DNA of 64,000 bases from Tenacibaculum sp. (GTDB lineage Bacteria > Bacteroidota > Bacteroidia > Flavobacteriales > Flavobacteriaceae). Position 1 is the first letter of the stretch, and each line of letters begins with the position of its first letter. The stretch is taken from positions 124,001-188,000 of the forward strand of contig JAKVCX010000010.1 in the NCBI GenBank assembly GCA_022448525.1, in the 5' to 3' direction. The notes beneath the pieces are model-generated. The model had not been told where the DNA came from. It made no database searches and saw only the letters and a list, made by a program, of their open reading frames with translations. The position numbers and the translations under genes were made by a program. Positions 1-9,036 of the stretch are shown one piece after another.

Positions 1-1263
1 GAAGACAACACATTAGCTTCTGAAAAAGTATTAGTTGACACTTTTGAATTTGCAAAGCAAAACAACAAAACTGTTCACTTGTTAGGTTTAGTTTCTGATG
101 GCGGAATCCACTCACACATTAATCATTTAAAAGGATTAATTACAGCAGCTGACAACTACGGAGTTAAGAACTTATTCTTGCACGCATTTACAGATGGTAG
201 AGATACTGATCCAAAATCTGGAAAAGGATTTATAGAAGACATCAACAACTTCATGAATTCTACTTCAGCAGAATTAGCAAGTGTAACTGGAAGATACTAC
301 GCTATGGATAGAGACAATCGTTGGGAAAGAGTTGCGCTAGCTTATAATGCCTTGGTTAATGGTGAAGGTAAAAAAACTCAAAATGCAATTGAAAGCATTG
401 AAAGTAGTTATACTGAAAACATAACTGACGAATTCATTAAACCGATTATTATGGTCGATGAAAATAACGAACCAAAAGCGACAATAAAGGAAGATGATGT
501 TGTAATTTTCTTCAACTTTAGAACCGATCGTGGACGTCAATTAACACAGGCTTTAAACCAAAAAGATTTTCCAGAACAAAACCTGAAGAAATTACCATTG
601 CACTACGTTACAATGACAAATTATGACGCTACTTTCGAAAGAATTAAAGTTGTTTATGACAATAAAAATATTGAAAACACTCTAGGGGAAGTTTTATCAA
701 AAGCAGGCAAGCAACAAATTCGTATTGCTGAAACTGAAAAATATCCTCATGTTACTTTTTTCTTTTCTGGCGGAAGAGAAAAAGAATTTGAAGGTGAAAA
801 AAGACTCTTATGTCCTTCACCAAAGGTTGCAACTTATGATTTACAACCAGAAATGAGTGCTTTTGAAATTAAAGATGCAATTGTTCCTGAGCTTAAAAAA
901 GGAGAGGTTGATTTTGTATGTTTAAATTTTGCAAATGGAGATATGGTTGGGCATACAGGTGATTTTGACGCTGCAGTAAAAGCATGTGAAGCTGTAGATC
1001 AATGCACAAGTGAGATCATTACAACAGCATTAGAAAACGACTATACAACTTTAGTTATTGCAGATCATGGAAACTGTGAAACAATGATTAACCCTGACGG
1101 TTCGCCAAACACAGCTCATACTACGAATCCGGTTCCATTAATTTTAGTTGACAAAGAATTGAAGTCAATTAAAAATGGTATTTTAGGCGACATGGCTCCA
1201 ACAATTTTAAAATTAATTGGAGTTGAACAACCAAAGGAAATGACACAACATTCGTTAGTATAA
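1..1263 (+). CDS. gpmI: 2,3-bisphosphoglycerate-independent phosphoglycerate mutase, 5' end cut by window
   Basis: This cytoplasmic glycolytic enzyme interconverts 3- and 2-phosphoglycerate using two Mn ions. The reading frame is open from base 1 and codes for 420 residues, so about 85 N-terminal residues of a typical 505-residue enzyme, including the catalytic serine, lie outside the window. Visible family signatures are SDGGIHSHINHL, the HAFTDGRDTDPKSG segment, NGDMVGHTGDFDAA and the metal-binding ADHGNCETM near the C-terminus. An internal TTG at 79 could be mistaken for a start, but the codons before it continue the family sequence. A lipoprotein gene follows after 7 bases, so the two are probably co-transcribed. 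The identification is firm. Confidence 0.97.
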   Translation, partial: EDNTLASEKVLVDTFEFAKQNNKTVHLLGLVSDGGIHSHINHLKGLITAADNYGVKNLFLHAFTDGRDTDPKSGKGFIEDINNFMNSTSAELASVTGRYYAMDRDNRWERVALAYNALVNGEGKKTQNAIESIESSYTENITDEFIKPIIMVDENNEPKATIKEDDVVIFFNFRTDRGRQLTQALNQKDFPEQNLKKLPLHYVTMTNYDATFERIKVVYDNKNIENTLGEVLSKAGKQQIRIAETEKYPHVTFFFSGGREKEFEGEKRLLCPSPKVATYDLQPEMSAFEIKDAIVPELKKGEVDFVCLNFANGDMVGHTGDFDAAVKACEAVDQCTSEIITTALENDYTTLVIADHGNCETMINPDGSPNTAHTTNPVPLILVDKELKSIKNGILGDMAPTILKLIGVEQPKEMTQHSLV

Positions 1264-1270
1264 ATTCAAA

Positions 1271-1822
1271 ATGAAAAAAACACTTTTATTTGTTTCAATA
1301 ATATTTTTAGCCGCGTGTGCTTCAAGTCAAAAATTAGCAAACAACAATTCTAAACCTAAAGCAATCAAAAATGCTAAAGGAAATTTAGTAGGCTATGCTA
1401 CTAAAAATGACTTTAAACAAGAACCATATGGAAGTGAATGGTTTAATGACTATTACGAATATTACGAAACTGATAAAAGTGTTATAAATAAATTAAAACC
1501 TCTTTTAACAAATATCACTATCAAAGGTTTCATGGGAACTTGGTGCGATGATAGCCGAAGGGAAACACCTAATTTCTATAAGATTTTAGACGAGACTGGA
1601 TTTGATTACAACAAGCTTGATTTAGTTACTGTAAACCGAGAAAAAACTGCAAACGGAATTGAGAAAGGATATGATATTGAAAGAGTCCCTACTTTTATTT
1701 TCTATAAAAATGGAAAAGAAATTGGACGATTTGTAGAACATACCGTAGATGGAGCTTCACTTGAGCAAGACATGCTTTTAATCCTGTCAGAAAAAGGATA
1801 CAAACATGCTTATGAAAAGTAA
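1271..1822 (+). CDS. Thioredoxin-fold lipoprotein with WCDDS instead of CxxC
   Basis: A 183-residue protein with a lipoprotein signal peptide (MKKTLLFVSIIFLAAC, lipobox LAAC), so it is probably anchored in the envelope. Around residues 90-160 it carries a thioredoxin fold: GTWCDDSRRE at the active-site position, a cis-proline loop (RVPTFIFYKNGKEIGR), and a final helix. The second cysteine of the usual CxxC pair is replaced (Cys-Asp-Asp-Ser), so a classical dithiol/disulfide exchange is unlikely; a monothiol or binding role is an inference. It starts 7 bases after gpmI. No specific function is recognised beyond the thioredoxin family. Confidence 0.85.
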   Translation: MKKTLLFVSIIFLAACASSQKLANNNSKPKAIKNAKGNLVGYATKNDFKQEPYGSEWFNDYYEYYETDKSVINKLKPLLTNITIKGFMGTWCDDSRRETPNFYKILDETGFDYNKLDLVTVNREKTANGIEKGYDIERVPTFIFYKNGKEIGRFVEHTVDGASLEQDMLLILSEKGYKHAYEK

Positions 1823-1835
1823 TTAAAGTTAAACA

Positions 1836-2120
1836 ATGAATATTCAATCTTTATTCAAAAGTTTACTACTTACACTAATTACCTTTTGTGTTATCTCTTA
1901 CGTTACAGTAATCCATTCACTTATGTTCACTACTGGGAATTTAAACACGAAACCATTTGTCAACATAGGTTTTCCTTTTAAATATTATTATCAATTCTGG
2001 GTAAATAACAATGATTTTCCAAATAGTGGTTGGAACATTAAAAGTTTCCTTCTGGACCTTCTTATTTGTTGGATATTAACATCGTTTATTTATTTTTATT
2101 TCAATAAACCAAGACAATAG
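1836..2120 (+). CDS. Small membrane protein of unknown function
   Basis: A 94-residue hypothetical protein. It has two hydrophobic segments, at about residues 9-33 and 69-88, joined by a polar, aromatic-rich linker, which suggests a two-pass inner-membrane protein. It begins 13 bases after the thioredoxin-fold lipoprotein gene and probably belongs to the same transcript. The ATG at 1836 is the only sensible start. I do not recognise a family and cannot assign a role. Confidence 0.6.
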   Translation: MNIQSLFKSLLLTLITFCVISYVTVIHSLMFTTGNLNTKPFVNIGFPFKYYYQFWVNNNDFPNSGWNIKSFLLDLLICWILTSFIYFYFNKPRQ

Positions 2121-2142
2121 TATTTATCTAATTTTCTTAAAT

Positions 2143-2150
2143 TATATTTG
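2143..2150 (+). promoter_or_regulatory. Bacteroidota -7 element TATATTTG upstream of map
   Basis: The sequence TATATTTG fits the Bacteroidota sigma-ABfrA -7 consensus TAnnTTTG and lies 16 bases before the map start codon. No good TTTG -33 element is seen at the usual distance, so this is a partial match. Confidence 0.55.
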
Positions 2151-2166
2151 CACTTTATTTTAGGTT

Positions 2167-2985
2167 ATGATCATACAAAAAACTAAAGAAGAAATAGAAT
2201 TAATGCGCCAAAGTGCGCTTGTAGTTTCTAAAACATTAGGAATGCTTGCTAAGGAAGTAAAACCTGGTGTAACTAGTTTGTATTTAGATAAGTTAGCAGA
2301 GGAATTCATTAGAGAACAAGGTGCAATTCCTGGTTTTCTTGGTTTATACGACTTTCCAAATACGCTTTGTATGAGCCCTAACTCTCAAGTAGTACACGGA
2401 ATTCCGAATAATACTCCTTTAGTCGAAGGAGATATTATATCTATTGATTGTGGTGCTATTCTGAATGATTATTACGGTGATCATGCCTATACTTTTCCAG
2501 TTGGAGAAATCGCTCCTGAAACTCAAAAACTACTCGATGTTACTAAAGAAAGTTTGTACGTCGGAATTCGTGAGTTTAAAGTAGGAAACAGAGTTGGAGA
2601 TGTTGGTTATGCGATTCAGCAGTTTACTGAAAAGCATGGCTATGGTGTAGTTCGTGAATTAGTTGGTCACGGACTTGGTAAAACAATGCATGAAGATCCT
2701 GAAATGCCAAACTACGGCAGAAGAGGAAGAGGAAAAAAATTCATTGAGGGAATGGTTGTAGCAATTGAGCCAATGACCAATATGGGTACTCAAAAAATAA
2801 GACATCACAAAGATGGCTGGACTATTACTACTTTAGATGGAAAACCTTCAGCACACTTCGAACATGATGTTGCCATTGTAGACGGTAAACCAGAATTACT
2901 TTCTACTTTCCAATATATTTATGAAGCTTTAGGTATTGAAAGTGATGAAGAAAATGAATTCAGACAACAACCTTTAGTTCTTTAA
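2167..2985 (+). CDS. map: Type I methionine aminopeptidase
   Basis: Removes the initiator methionine from nascent proteins in the cytoplasm. The 272-residue length and the pita-bread metal ligands are all present: the Asp pair in SIDCGAILNDYYGDHAYTF, the His in VGHGLGKTMHEDP, the Glu in AIEPM and the Glu in HFEHDVAI. The gene has its own -7 promoter element immediately upstream. A methyltransferase gene follows with one base between stop and start, so the two are probably translated from one message. There is no N-terminal extension. Confidence 0.97.
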   Translation: MIIQKTKEEIELMRQSALVVSKTLGMLAKEVKPGVTSLYLDKLAEEFIREQGAIPGFLGLYDFPNTLCMSPNSQVVHGIPNNTPLVEGDIISIDCGAILNDYYGDHAYTFPVGEIAPETQKLLDVTKESLYVGIREFKVGNRVGDVGYAIQQFTEKHGYGVVRELVGHGLGKTMHEDPEMPNYGRRGRGKKFIEGMVVAIEPMTNMGTQKIRHHKDGWTITTLDGKPSAHFEHDVAIVDGKPELLSTFQYIYEALGIESDEENEFRQQPLVL

Positions 2986-2986
2986 A

Positions 2987-3757
2987 TTGTCTATTTTTCA
3001 ATCCATATTAAACACCATTCCACGTCCGTTACTTATTAAGTTAAGTTATCCGGTTAGATCGTTTTTAACTTTTTGGTTGAAAGGAAATAATTTCACGGAC
3101 CCAATTGACGGAAAGTCTTTCAGAAAGATGCTGCCTTATGGATATGAAATACAACGTAAAAATGTATTATCACCGTCAACCTTGTCTTTAGAAAGACATC
3201 GATTAATGTGGTTGTATTTAAAAGATGAAACTGATTTTTTCACAACAAAAGAGAAGAAAAAATTATTACATATAGCACCTGAGCAATGTTTCTATAGCCG
3301 ATTTAGACATCAAGATAATTTAGACTATTTAACATCTGATATTGAATCTCCTTTGGCAGATGTAAAAGCTGACATCTGTGATTTACCATTTGAAGATAAT
3401 TCTTTTGATATTATTTTTTGCAATCATGTTTTAGAACATGTTACTGATGATAAAAAGGCAATGCAAGAATTATTAAGAGTTATGAAACCAGGCGGATTTG
3501 GTATTTTCCAGATTCCTCAGGATATTGAAAGAAAAAGTACTTTTGAAGACGATTCAATTACAGACCCCAAAGAACGTGCAAAAATTTTCGGACAATACGA
3601 TCATGTTCGAATTTACGGAATGGATTATTTTGACAAATTACGCTCTATTGGATTTGATGTAAAAGAAATCAAATACTCAGAAAAAATACCTTCTGAATTA
3701 GTAAAAAAATTCGCCCTCGACGAAACTGAAATTCTTCCTATTTGCTATAAAAATTAA
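2987..3757 (+). CDS. Class I SAM-dependent methyltransferase
   Basis: A 256-residue protein of the Methyltransf_11 type. The SAM-binding core runs from about residue 95: LLHIAPEQ replaces the usual glycine-rich motif I, then comes TSDIESPLADVKADICDLPF, the motif FDIIFCNHVLEHV, and ELLRVMKPGGFGIFQIP. The start is the TTG at 2987, one base after the map stop; no ATG is suitably placed. The substrate is not evident. The gene ends 4 bases inside the convergent apbE gene. The family call is secure, the substrate unknown. Confidence 0.85.
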   Translation: MSIFQSILNTIPRPLLIKLSYPVRSFLTFWLKGNNFTDPIDGKSFRKMLPYGYEIQRKNVLSPSTLSLERHRLMWLYLKDETDFFTTKEKKKLLHIAPEQCFYSRFRHQDNLDYLTSDIESPLADVKADICDLPFEDNSFDIIFCNHVLEHVTDDKKAMQELLRVMKPGGFGIFQIPQDIERKSTFEDDSITDPKERAKIFGQYDHVRIYGMDYFDKLRSIGFDVKEIKYSEKIPSELVKKFALDETEILPICYKN

Positions 3758-4731
3758 TTAGCGAACTCGAGAATCTCTCCTTCTTTATTAGCATATAAAA
3801 GAACCACCTTTAGTTCTGGATGGTTTTCTAAAAACGTTTTTGTTTTCTCCAATCCCATAGCCATAAAAGCAGTTGCATAGGCATCGACATCCGCACAATC
3901 ACCTTCAATTAAAACAGATGCACTTAACAAATTATTTTCTTGAGCTAAACCTGTTTTCGGATTTACAGTATGAACAACCTTCTCTCCATTACTATTTAAC
4001 TTGAACTTTCTGTAATTTCCTGAAGTTGCCATAGATTGATTATTTATTTCAATCGTTCTTGATTGGCTTCTTGAACCATCTGTATTAGGATCATCAATTG
4101 CTACTTTCCACAACGAATTTCTTGGACTTTTTCCTCTTGCTCTAATCTCACCACCGATTTCAACAAGGTAATCTTGAATATTTTTACTTTCCAATAATCT
4201 ACCTACAACATCAACTCCTAAACCTTTTGCAAATGCGTTTACATTAAACTCTATTTCATTTGGTTTGATAACCTTATTTTCAACAAGAACAATTTTCTCA
4301 AATCCCATTAACTGTTTTAACGAATCAACTTCTTCTTGTGTCAAATCCTTCTTCTCTTTTCCAGAACCGAAACCGTAGGCATTAATTAACTTCCCAATAG
4401 TTGGATCAAAAAAACCATCTGTTTCTTTAAAAATTCTTTTTGCTTTTTCAAAAGCTTCAACAAAGTAACTATCAACTACTACAGACGTATCATTCTCATT
4501 TACTTTTGACACAATTGAATTAGGAATATAAGTCGATAATGAATTATTGAAATCCTCAAAAACCGTATTAATCTCATCTTGATAATTTTCAGTATCCTTA
4601 TAAACAATTGTATAAGTTGTTCCAAAAACATCCCCTCGAAGCTTAGTGTATTCATCTTTTTTTTGTTCTTCTTTACAAGCACAAAAAGTAATTAAAACTA
4701 AAAACGACAGGAATAAATATTGTCTGATCAT
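3754..4731 (-). CDS. apbE: FAD:protein FMN transferase (ApbE family) lipoprotein
   Basis: ApbE proteins transfer FMN from FAD onto Ser/Thr of exported or membrane flavoproteins such as NqrB/NqrC, and need Mg. The 325-residue product starts at the ATG at 4731, because MIRQYLFLSFLVLITFCAC is a clean lipoprotein signal peptide; an upstream TTG at 4755 would only add a charged extension. Family motifs are visible: DPTIGKL, VNAFAKGLGVD, MATSGNYRKF, HTVNPKTG and the Mg-binding ADVDAYATAFMAMG. It is convergent with the methyltransferase gene. No flavoprotein target gene is adjacent. Confidence 0.93.
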   Translation of the reverse strand: MIRQYLFLSFLVLITFCACKEEQKKDEYTKLRGDVFGTTYTIVYKDTENYQDEINTVFEDFNNSLSTYIPNSIVSKVNENDTSVVVDSYFVEAFEKAKRIFKETDGFFDPTIGKLINAYGFGSGKEKKDLTQEEVDSLKQLMGFEKIVLVENKVIKPNEIEFNVNAFAKGLGVDVVGRLLESKNIQDYLVEIGGEIRARGKSPRNSLWKVAIDDPNTDGSRSQSRTIEINNQSMATSGNYRKFKLNSNGEKVVHTVNPKTGLAQENNLLSASVLIEGDCADVDAYATAFMAMGLEKTKTFLENHPELKVVLLYANKEGEILEFAN

Positions 4732-4813
4732 GGTTGATTTAGGTTTATTTAACAAAAATAAACTAATATGTACTAAAATAGCGTTAAGATGACTTTTAGT
4801 TTAATCATTTTGC

Positions 4814-4821
4814 TAAATTTG
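4814..4821 (+). promoter_or_regulatory. Bacteroidota -7 element TAAATTTG upstream of the OmpA-family gene
   Basis: TAAATTTG matches TAnnTTTG and sits 25 bases before the start codon of the OmpA-family lipoprotein gene. A -33 TTTG at the expected spacing is not obvious. Confidence 0.5.
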
Positions 4822-4846
4822 TAACTTACCTTTAACTATAATTAAG

Positions 4847-5695
4847 ATGAAAAAAATAGTATTATTTGTATCAGCTACTTTTTTGTTGGTGTCATGTGCT
4901 GCTAATAAAGAGCTTGAGGCTTTAAAAGCACAACACGAGCAAACAAAAGATGAATTGTTAACAGTAAAAAACAACTTAACTAAGTGTTTAGTAGAAAAAG
5001 AGAAATATCAAGATCGTTCTAAAGATTTAGAAACTCGAGTTGAAGAATTAAAGAAGGATAAAGAAAATACTATTCAACAAGTTGAAAACTTAACAGTTCT
5101 TACAAAAGGAGCTAATGATAACATCAAAGAAACATTATCTCAATTAAGCAAGAAAGACAAATACATCAATAAAATTAGAGCGGCAGCTTCTAAGAAAGAT
5201 TCATTAAACTTAGTTGTAGCTTTCCATTTAAAGAAAGAATTACAAGATGGAATTGACGATCAAGACATCGAAGTAAATGTTGAAAAAACAGTAGTTTTCA
5301 TTTCTATTTCTGATAAGTTATTATTCAAGAGCGGTAGCTACACAATTACAGATAAAGCTTCTAAAGTTCTTAAGAAAGTTGCTACAGTTGTGAATGCTCA
5401 GCCTGAAATGGATGTTATGATTGAAGGACACACTGATGACACTCCAATTTCTGAAGGATCAACTTTAAAAGACAACTGGGATTTAAGTGTTAGAAGATCT
5501 ACTGCTATTGTTCGTGAGTTACAAAACAAATATGAAGTTGCTCCACAACGTTTAATCGCAGCTGGAAGAAGTAGTTATATTCCTTTAGCAGTAAATGATT
5601 CTCCTGCTAACAAAGCAAAAAACAGACGTACGAAAATCATTATTTTACCTCGTTTAAATCAATTCTTTGATTTATTAGACCAAAAAGTAGAATAG
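4847..5695 (+). CDS. OmpA-family peptidoglycan-binding lipoprotein
   Basis: The 282-residue product has a lipoprotein signal peptide (MKKIVLFVSATFLLVSC), a long charged coiled coil at about residues 20-110, and a C-terminal OmpA/MotB domain from about residue 155. The domain shows IEGHTDDTPISEG, DNWDLSVRRSTAIVREL and the closing NRRTKIII, the residues that bind meso-diaminopimelate in peptidoglycan. The likely role is tethering the outer membrane to the cell wall. It is a single-gene unit between a -7 promoter element and a strong bidirectional terminator. Confidence 0.93.
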   Translation: MKKIVLFVSATFLLVSCAANKELEALKAQHEQTKDELLTVKNNLTKCLVEKEKYQDRSKDLETRVEELKKDKENTIQQVENLTVLTKGANDNIKETLSQLSKKDKYINKIRAAASKKDSLNLVVAFHLKKELQDGIDDQDIEVNVEKTVVFISISDKLLFKSGSYTITDKASKVLKKVATVVNAQPEMDVMIEGHTDDTPISEGSTLKDNWDLSVRRSTAIVRELQNKYEVAPQRLIAAGRSSYIPLAVNDSPANKAKNRRTKIIILPRLNQFFDLLDQKVE

Positions 5696-5715
5696 TATTT
5701 TTACAGCATACAAAT

Positions 5716-5746
5716 AAAAAAGCCATCGGAAATCGATGGCTTTTTT
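5716..5746. terminator. Bidirectional terminator between OmpA-family and DUF5916 genes
   Basis: A perfect 13-bp stem (AGCCATCG core extended by an A-run/T-run) with a 5-base loop lies between two convergent genes. Runs of A and T on its two sides let it work in both directions. Confidence 0.9.
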
Positions 5747-5767
5747 ATTTTCTATAATTTCTACTTT

Positions 5768-8392
5768 CTATAAAAACCTATAAGTGGCTTTGATTAAGAA
5801 TGTGTTCTCTAAAGTATTATCTAAAATTTGATTATTCAATCCTCCTAATAAAGATCTATCAGAATCTACATTTCCTGTAGTTCCTTGAGCCCAAACCAAA
5901 AATAATTCAGATCCTGGAATGTATTCCCATCTTGCAACTAAATTCGAACGGAACTGCACGAATGAGAAATTAGGATCAGAAAATTGATAATCTACAACTC
6001 CGTTTCTATCTTCATCCACTAAATAATCTCCTCCTGGTGCTTGCTGGATTTGATTATCGTCATACCAAGTTACACGCTCATTTAAATCTTTAGCAATAGA
6101 ATTATTTACATAGTTGAAATTATTATATCTACCTCTAGAAATGAATGGTTGCCCATAATACTGAATCGACAAATTAGGATTGATACTATAATTCAACCTC
6201 AGGGTTGTACTCCAAGTTTTTTGGTCGATATTTCCTAAAAGATATCTTTTAACCGAACCAAAATCCGCCTCCCCTACATATTGAGTTTTATTAGGATTTT
6301 CTGTAAACTCAGTTGTTACAGAAGCACTAAAAGAATCGAACGGCTGATAATTAAACCCTAACACATATCTTGTAAAAGAGAAGTTGTTTTGTTCTGTTCC
6401 GCTTTTAATATATCCAGTTCTAAAATTAAACTTCTTACTCTGATCTGAACCAAAAAATAATACCATGAAATTCTCTTCAGAATAACGCCACCTAGGTCCA
6501 CCACGCAAAAATGTATTTAAAAATATTCTTGGTTTGTGCACCAACTCTAATTCAGTCCACCAGTTATTAATCCAGTTGATATTTCCTTGAAGACTGTATT
6601 CCATACGATTATAATTCCCTTCAAAATCAAAAGAAGATAATTGACGGAATCTCACACTCGCATCTCTATATGTTTTTGTTGGAACTTGCCACAAGTATCG
6701 AACATTTGCAAACTGTCTAATTTCATCCGCTTGTCTTAAAAAACCAACATCATTCAATTCTAATTCAGGAGATCGCCAATTTACTCCAGCCCAATATCTC
6801 CAGTTTCCTCCTCCTCGTTTTCCTCCAAAAACTCGACCTCCAGTACCTGTTAATGAAGTTCTATTTGGATCAACTTCAACATGACTAGCATCTACTCTTT
6901 GGAACAAGTGTGTCAAAGATTCTTGTGTTGCCTGAATTGCCTCTTTACTTCCTGTAACATGACTAGCCACAACATTACTTTGAATATAATAATCCCTATT
7001 ATGCCATTCATGACGAAAATCTAAACCTCCCGTATAAGCATTCTTTCTCAAGAAACTTAAATCGTCTGTTAAATTTCTGTTTGTCGATGTAAAAATTCCA
7101 CCAATATAACTATTACGTTCATTAAAGTCTTTCTGAACTCTTGCTACAAAATAATTCGTTAACGGCTCAACAAGCTCCTCTCTCCTATTACCATTATTAT
7201 CTATTTCTGCATATTCATTAGAAGTAACTGTTTCTAAGATTCCAATCGACCAACCATCTTTTGTTTTACCAGAAAACTTTGCAGCTCCTAAAATTGTCGT
7301 ATTAATAGGAACATCCGCAAATTCATTATCAGCTAAACTCACACTACCTTGTGGAGCTCTACCAATTCGTCTACTGTAAAAAACATTATCTGGCCCATTT
7401 GCAAATCGAAAATCGAAAATATTCTTATTTTCAACAAAAAACGGGCGTTGTTCATTAAAGAAAATTTGAAATCCATCTAAAGCAATTGCACCTGGATCAG
7501 CTTCCACTTGACCAAAATCAGGATTCACAGTTAAATCCAAAGTTAAATCATTCGTAATTCCAATTTTCGCATCTAATCCTGCATTTACACTAAAATCGCT
7601 ACCATCTCTAAAAGGATTACTTCCTTCCTTTTCGTATGTGTCGTATTGAAAAACAGTAAATGGCTGAATTTCTAATTGCTTTTGAGATTTTAATCCTTTT
7701 AAACCATGAAGTTCACCAGCCTCGCTAATAAATCCGGAAACTTCATTTGGTATTCTTTGCCAAAGAGATCTTTCTTGTTTTCTGAATAAGGTTCTATTAA
7801 TGTTTAATCCCCAGATTTGCTCCTCTGATTTACCAAAACGCAATTGAGTTAAGGGAATTTTCATTTCAGCCGTCCAACCTTTATCATCCACTTGAGCATC
7901 TGTATACCAAATTGGATTCCAACTTGCATCCCAGTCTTGACCATTTTGAGTTGCTAACTCCTCTCCTTTAACACCTGCTGCTGTCACCGTAAAAACGAAA
8001 GCTGTACGTTTATCGTGATAACTATCGATGATAACATTTATTCTATCTCCTGCAAACCCATCTCTTCTAGAAAGACGCTCCTCAATTTTGTCTGGTTCTC
8101 CATCAAAAGCTCTTAATGCCACATATAAATACTTTTCATCATAACCGATTTTAAACTTAGTATCATAGGTTGGAGCCTTTCCTTCATCAGGAACTTTCTG
8201 TGTAAAGTTTCCACCCCAATCTAAATGATCCCATGCTTTATCTGTAATTACACCATCAATCTCTGGAAGTGTAATCATTTTTTTTGTAGTGTATATTTTC
8301 TTTGGAACAACAATAGTATTCGAATTCTCTTGGCCGAATCCATTTTTAAATAGAAACAGCCCAAGAAAAGGAAGTAATTTTCTGGCTCTCAT
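5768..8392 (-). CDS. DUF5916 outer-membrane protein with CBM9-like N-terminal domain
   Basis: An 874-residue protein with a signal peptide (MRARKLLPFLGLFLFKNGFGQ). An N-terminal carbohydrate-binding family 9-like domain spans about residues 45-230 (PEIDGVITDKAWDHLDWGG, DEKYLYVALRAFDGEPD). The rest is the DUF5916 region: LDLTVNPDFGQVEADPG, FFNEQRPFFVENKNIF and many alternating aromatic strands ending in FLIKATYRFL, typical of an outer-membrane beta-barrel. A substrate is not known for the family; a role in glycan or polymer handling is inference only. The gene is isolated, with its own TACTTTTG element upstream and a terminator downstream. Confidence 0.88.
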   Translation of the reverse strand: MRARKLLPFLGLFLFKNGFGQENSNTIVVPKKIYTTKKMITLPEIDGVITDKAWDHLDWGGNFTQKVPDEGKAPTYDTKFKIGYDEKYLYVALRAFDGEPDKIEERLSRRDGFAGDRINVIIDSYHDKRTAFVFTVTAAGVKGEELATQNGQDWDASWNPIWYTDAQVDDKGWTAEMKIPLTQLRFGKSEEQIWGLNINRTLFRKQERSLWQRIPNEVSGFISEAGELHGLKGLKSQKQLEIQPFTVFQYDTYEKEGSNPFRDGSDFSVNAGLDAKIGITNDLTLDLTVNPDFGQVEADPGAIALDGFQIFFNEQRPFFVENKNIFDFRFANGPDNVFYSRRIGRAPQGSVSLADNEFADVPINTTILGAAKFSGKTKDGWSIGILETVTSNEYAEIDNNGNRREELVEPLTNYFVARVQKDFNERNSYIGGIFTSTNRNLTDDLSFLRKNAYTGGLDFRHEWHNRDYYIQSNVVASHVTGSKEAIQATQESLTHLFQRVDASHVEVDPNRTSLTGTGGRVFGGKRGGGNWRYWAGVNWRSPELELNDVGFLRQADEIRQFANVRYLWQVPTKTYRDASVRFRQLSSFDFEGNYNRMEYSLQGNINWINNWWTELELVHKPRIFLNTFLRGGPRWRYSEENFMVLFFGSDQSKKFNFRTGYIKSGTEQNNFSFTRYVLGFNYQPFDSFSASVTTEFTENPNKTQYVGEADFGSVKRYLLGNIDQKTWSTTLRLNYSINPNLSIQYYGQPFISRGRYNNFNYVNNSIAKDLNERVTWYDDNQIQQAPGGDYLVDEDRNGVVDYQFSDPNFSFVQFRSNLVARWEYIPGSELFLVWAQGTTGNVDSDRSLLGGLNNQILDNTLENTFLIKATYRFL

Positions 8393-8413
8393 TAGTAGTT
8401 TTTAATCTGACTT

Positions 8414-8421
8414 CAAAAGTA
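8414..8421 (-). promoter_or_regulatory. -7 element TACTTTTG for the DUF5916 gene
   Basis: On the minus strand TACTTTTG matches TAnnTTTG, 21 bases before the ATG of the DUF5916 gene. No -33 element is clear. Confidence 0.45.
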
Positions 8422-8493
8422 CCGCCAAATTCTCTTAATAATATGTTAATTTAAAATATCGATTTAACAAATCAAAACAAAAGCAACTTACTA

Positions 8494-8524
8494 TTTGTCA
8501 GATAAATAATTAATTGTAAATTTG
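8494..8524 (+). promoter_or_regulatory. Bacteroidota consensus promoter for rplM-rpsI
   Basis: TTTG at 8494-8497, exactly 19 bases, then TAAATTTG at 8517-8524: a textbook match to the Bacteroidota -33/-7 promoter TTTG-N19-TAnnTTTG. The rplM start is 56 bases downstream of the -7 element. Confidence 0.85.
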
Positions 8525-8580
8525 CACTCCTTTTTTAAGGAAATAAATAAAATTATTAACAGACAAAAACTAAATCGTGT

Positions 8581-9036
8581 ATGAACACATTAAGTTACAA
8601 AACGGTATCGGCTAACAAAGCTACTGTAAACAAAGAGTGGGTTTTAGTTGATGCGGACGGGCAGTCATTAGGTCGTTTAGCTTCTAAAGTTGCAAAACTT
8701 ATTAGAGGTAAACACAAGACAAACTACACTCCACACGTTGACTGTGGTGATAATGTAATTATCATCAATGCAGACAAAGTTCAATTAACTGGAAGCAAGT
8801 GGACTAACAAAACTTACTTACGTCACACTGGTTACCCAGGTGGACAAAAATCTCTTACTGCACAAGAAATTTTCGAAAAAGATCCAACAAGATTAGTAGA
8901 GAAAGCAGTAAAAGGTATGTTACCAAAAAACAAATTAGGTAGCGCATTATTTAGAAATTTATATGTATATGCTGGTACAGAGCACGGACAAGAAGCTCAA
9001 AAACCACAAACTATTAACCTTAACGATCTTAAATAA
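8581..9036 (+). CDS. rplM: 50S ribosomal protein L13
   Basis: A 151-residue ribosomal protein of the large subunit. The family core is clear: WVLVDADGQSLGRLASKVA, the nucleotide-rich-loop-like HVDCGDNVIIINA, TYLRHTGYPGG and VKGMLPKNKLG. The gene overlaps rpsI by one base (TAATG), the usual L13-S9 operon arrangement across bacteria. A consensus promoter lies upstream. Confidence 0.98.
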   Translation: MNTLSYKTVSANKATVNKEWVLVDADGQSLGRLASKVAKLIRGKHKTNYTPHVDCGDNVIIINADKVQLTGSKWTNKTYLRHTGYPGGQKSLTAQEIFEKDPTRLVEKAVKGMLPKNKLGSALFRNLYVYAGTEHGQEAQKPQTINLNDLK

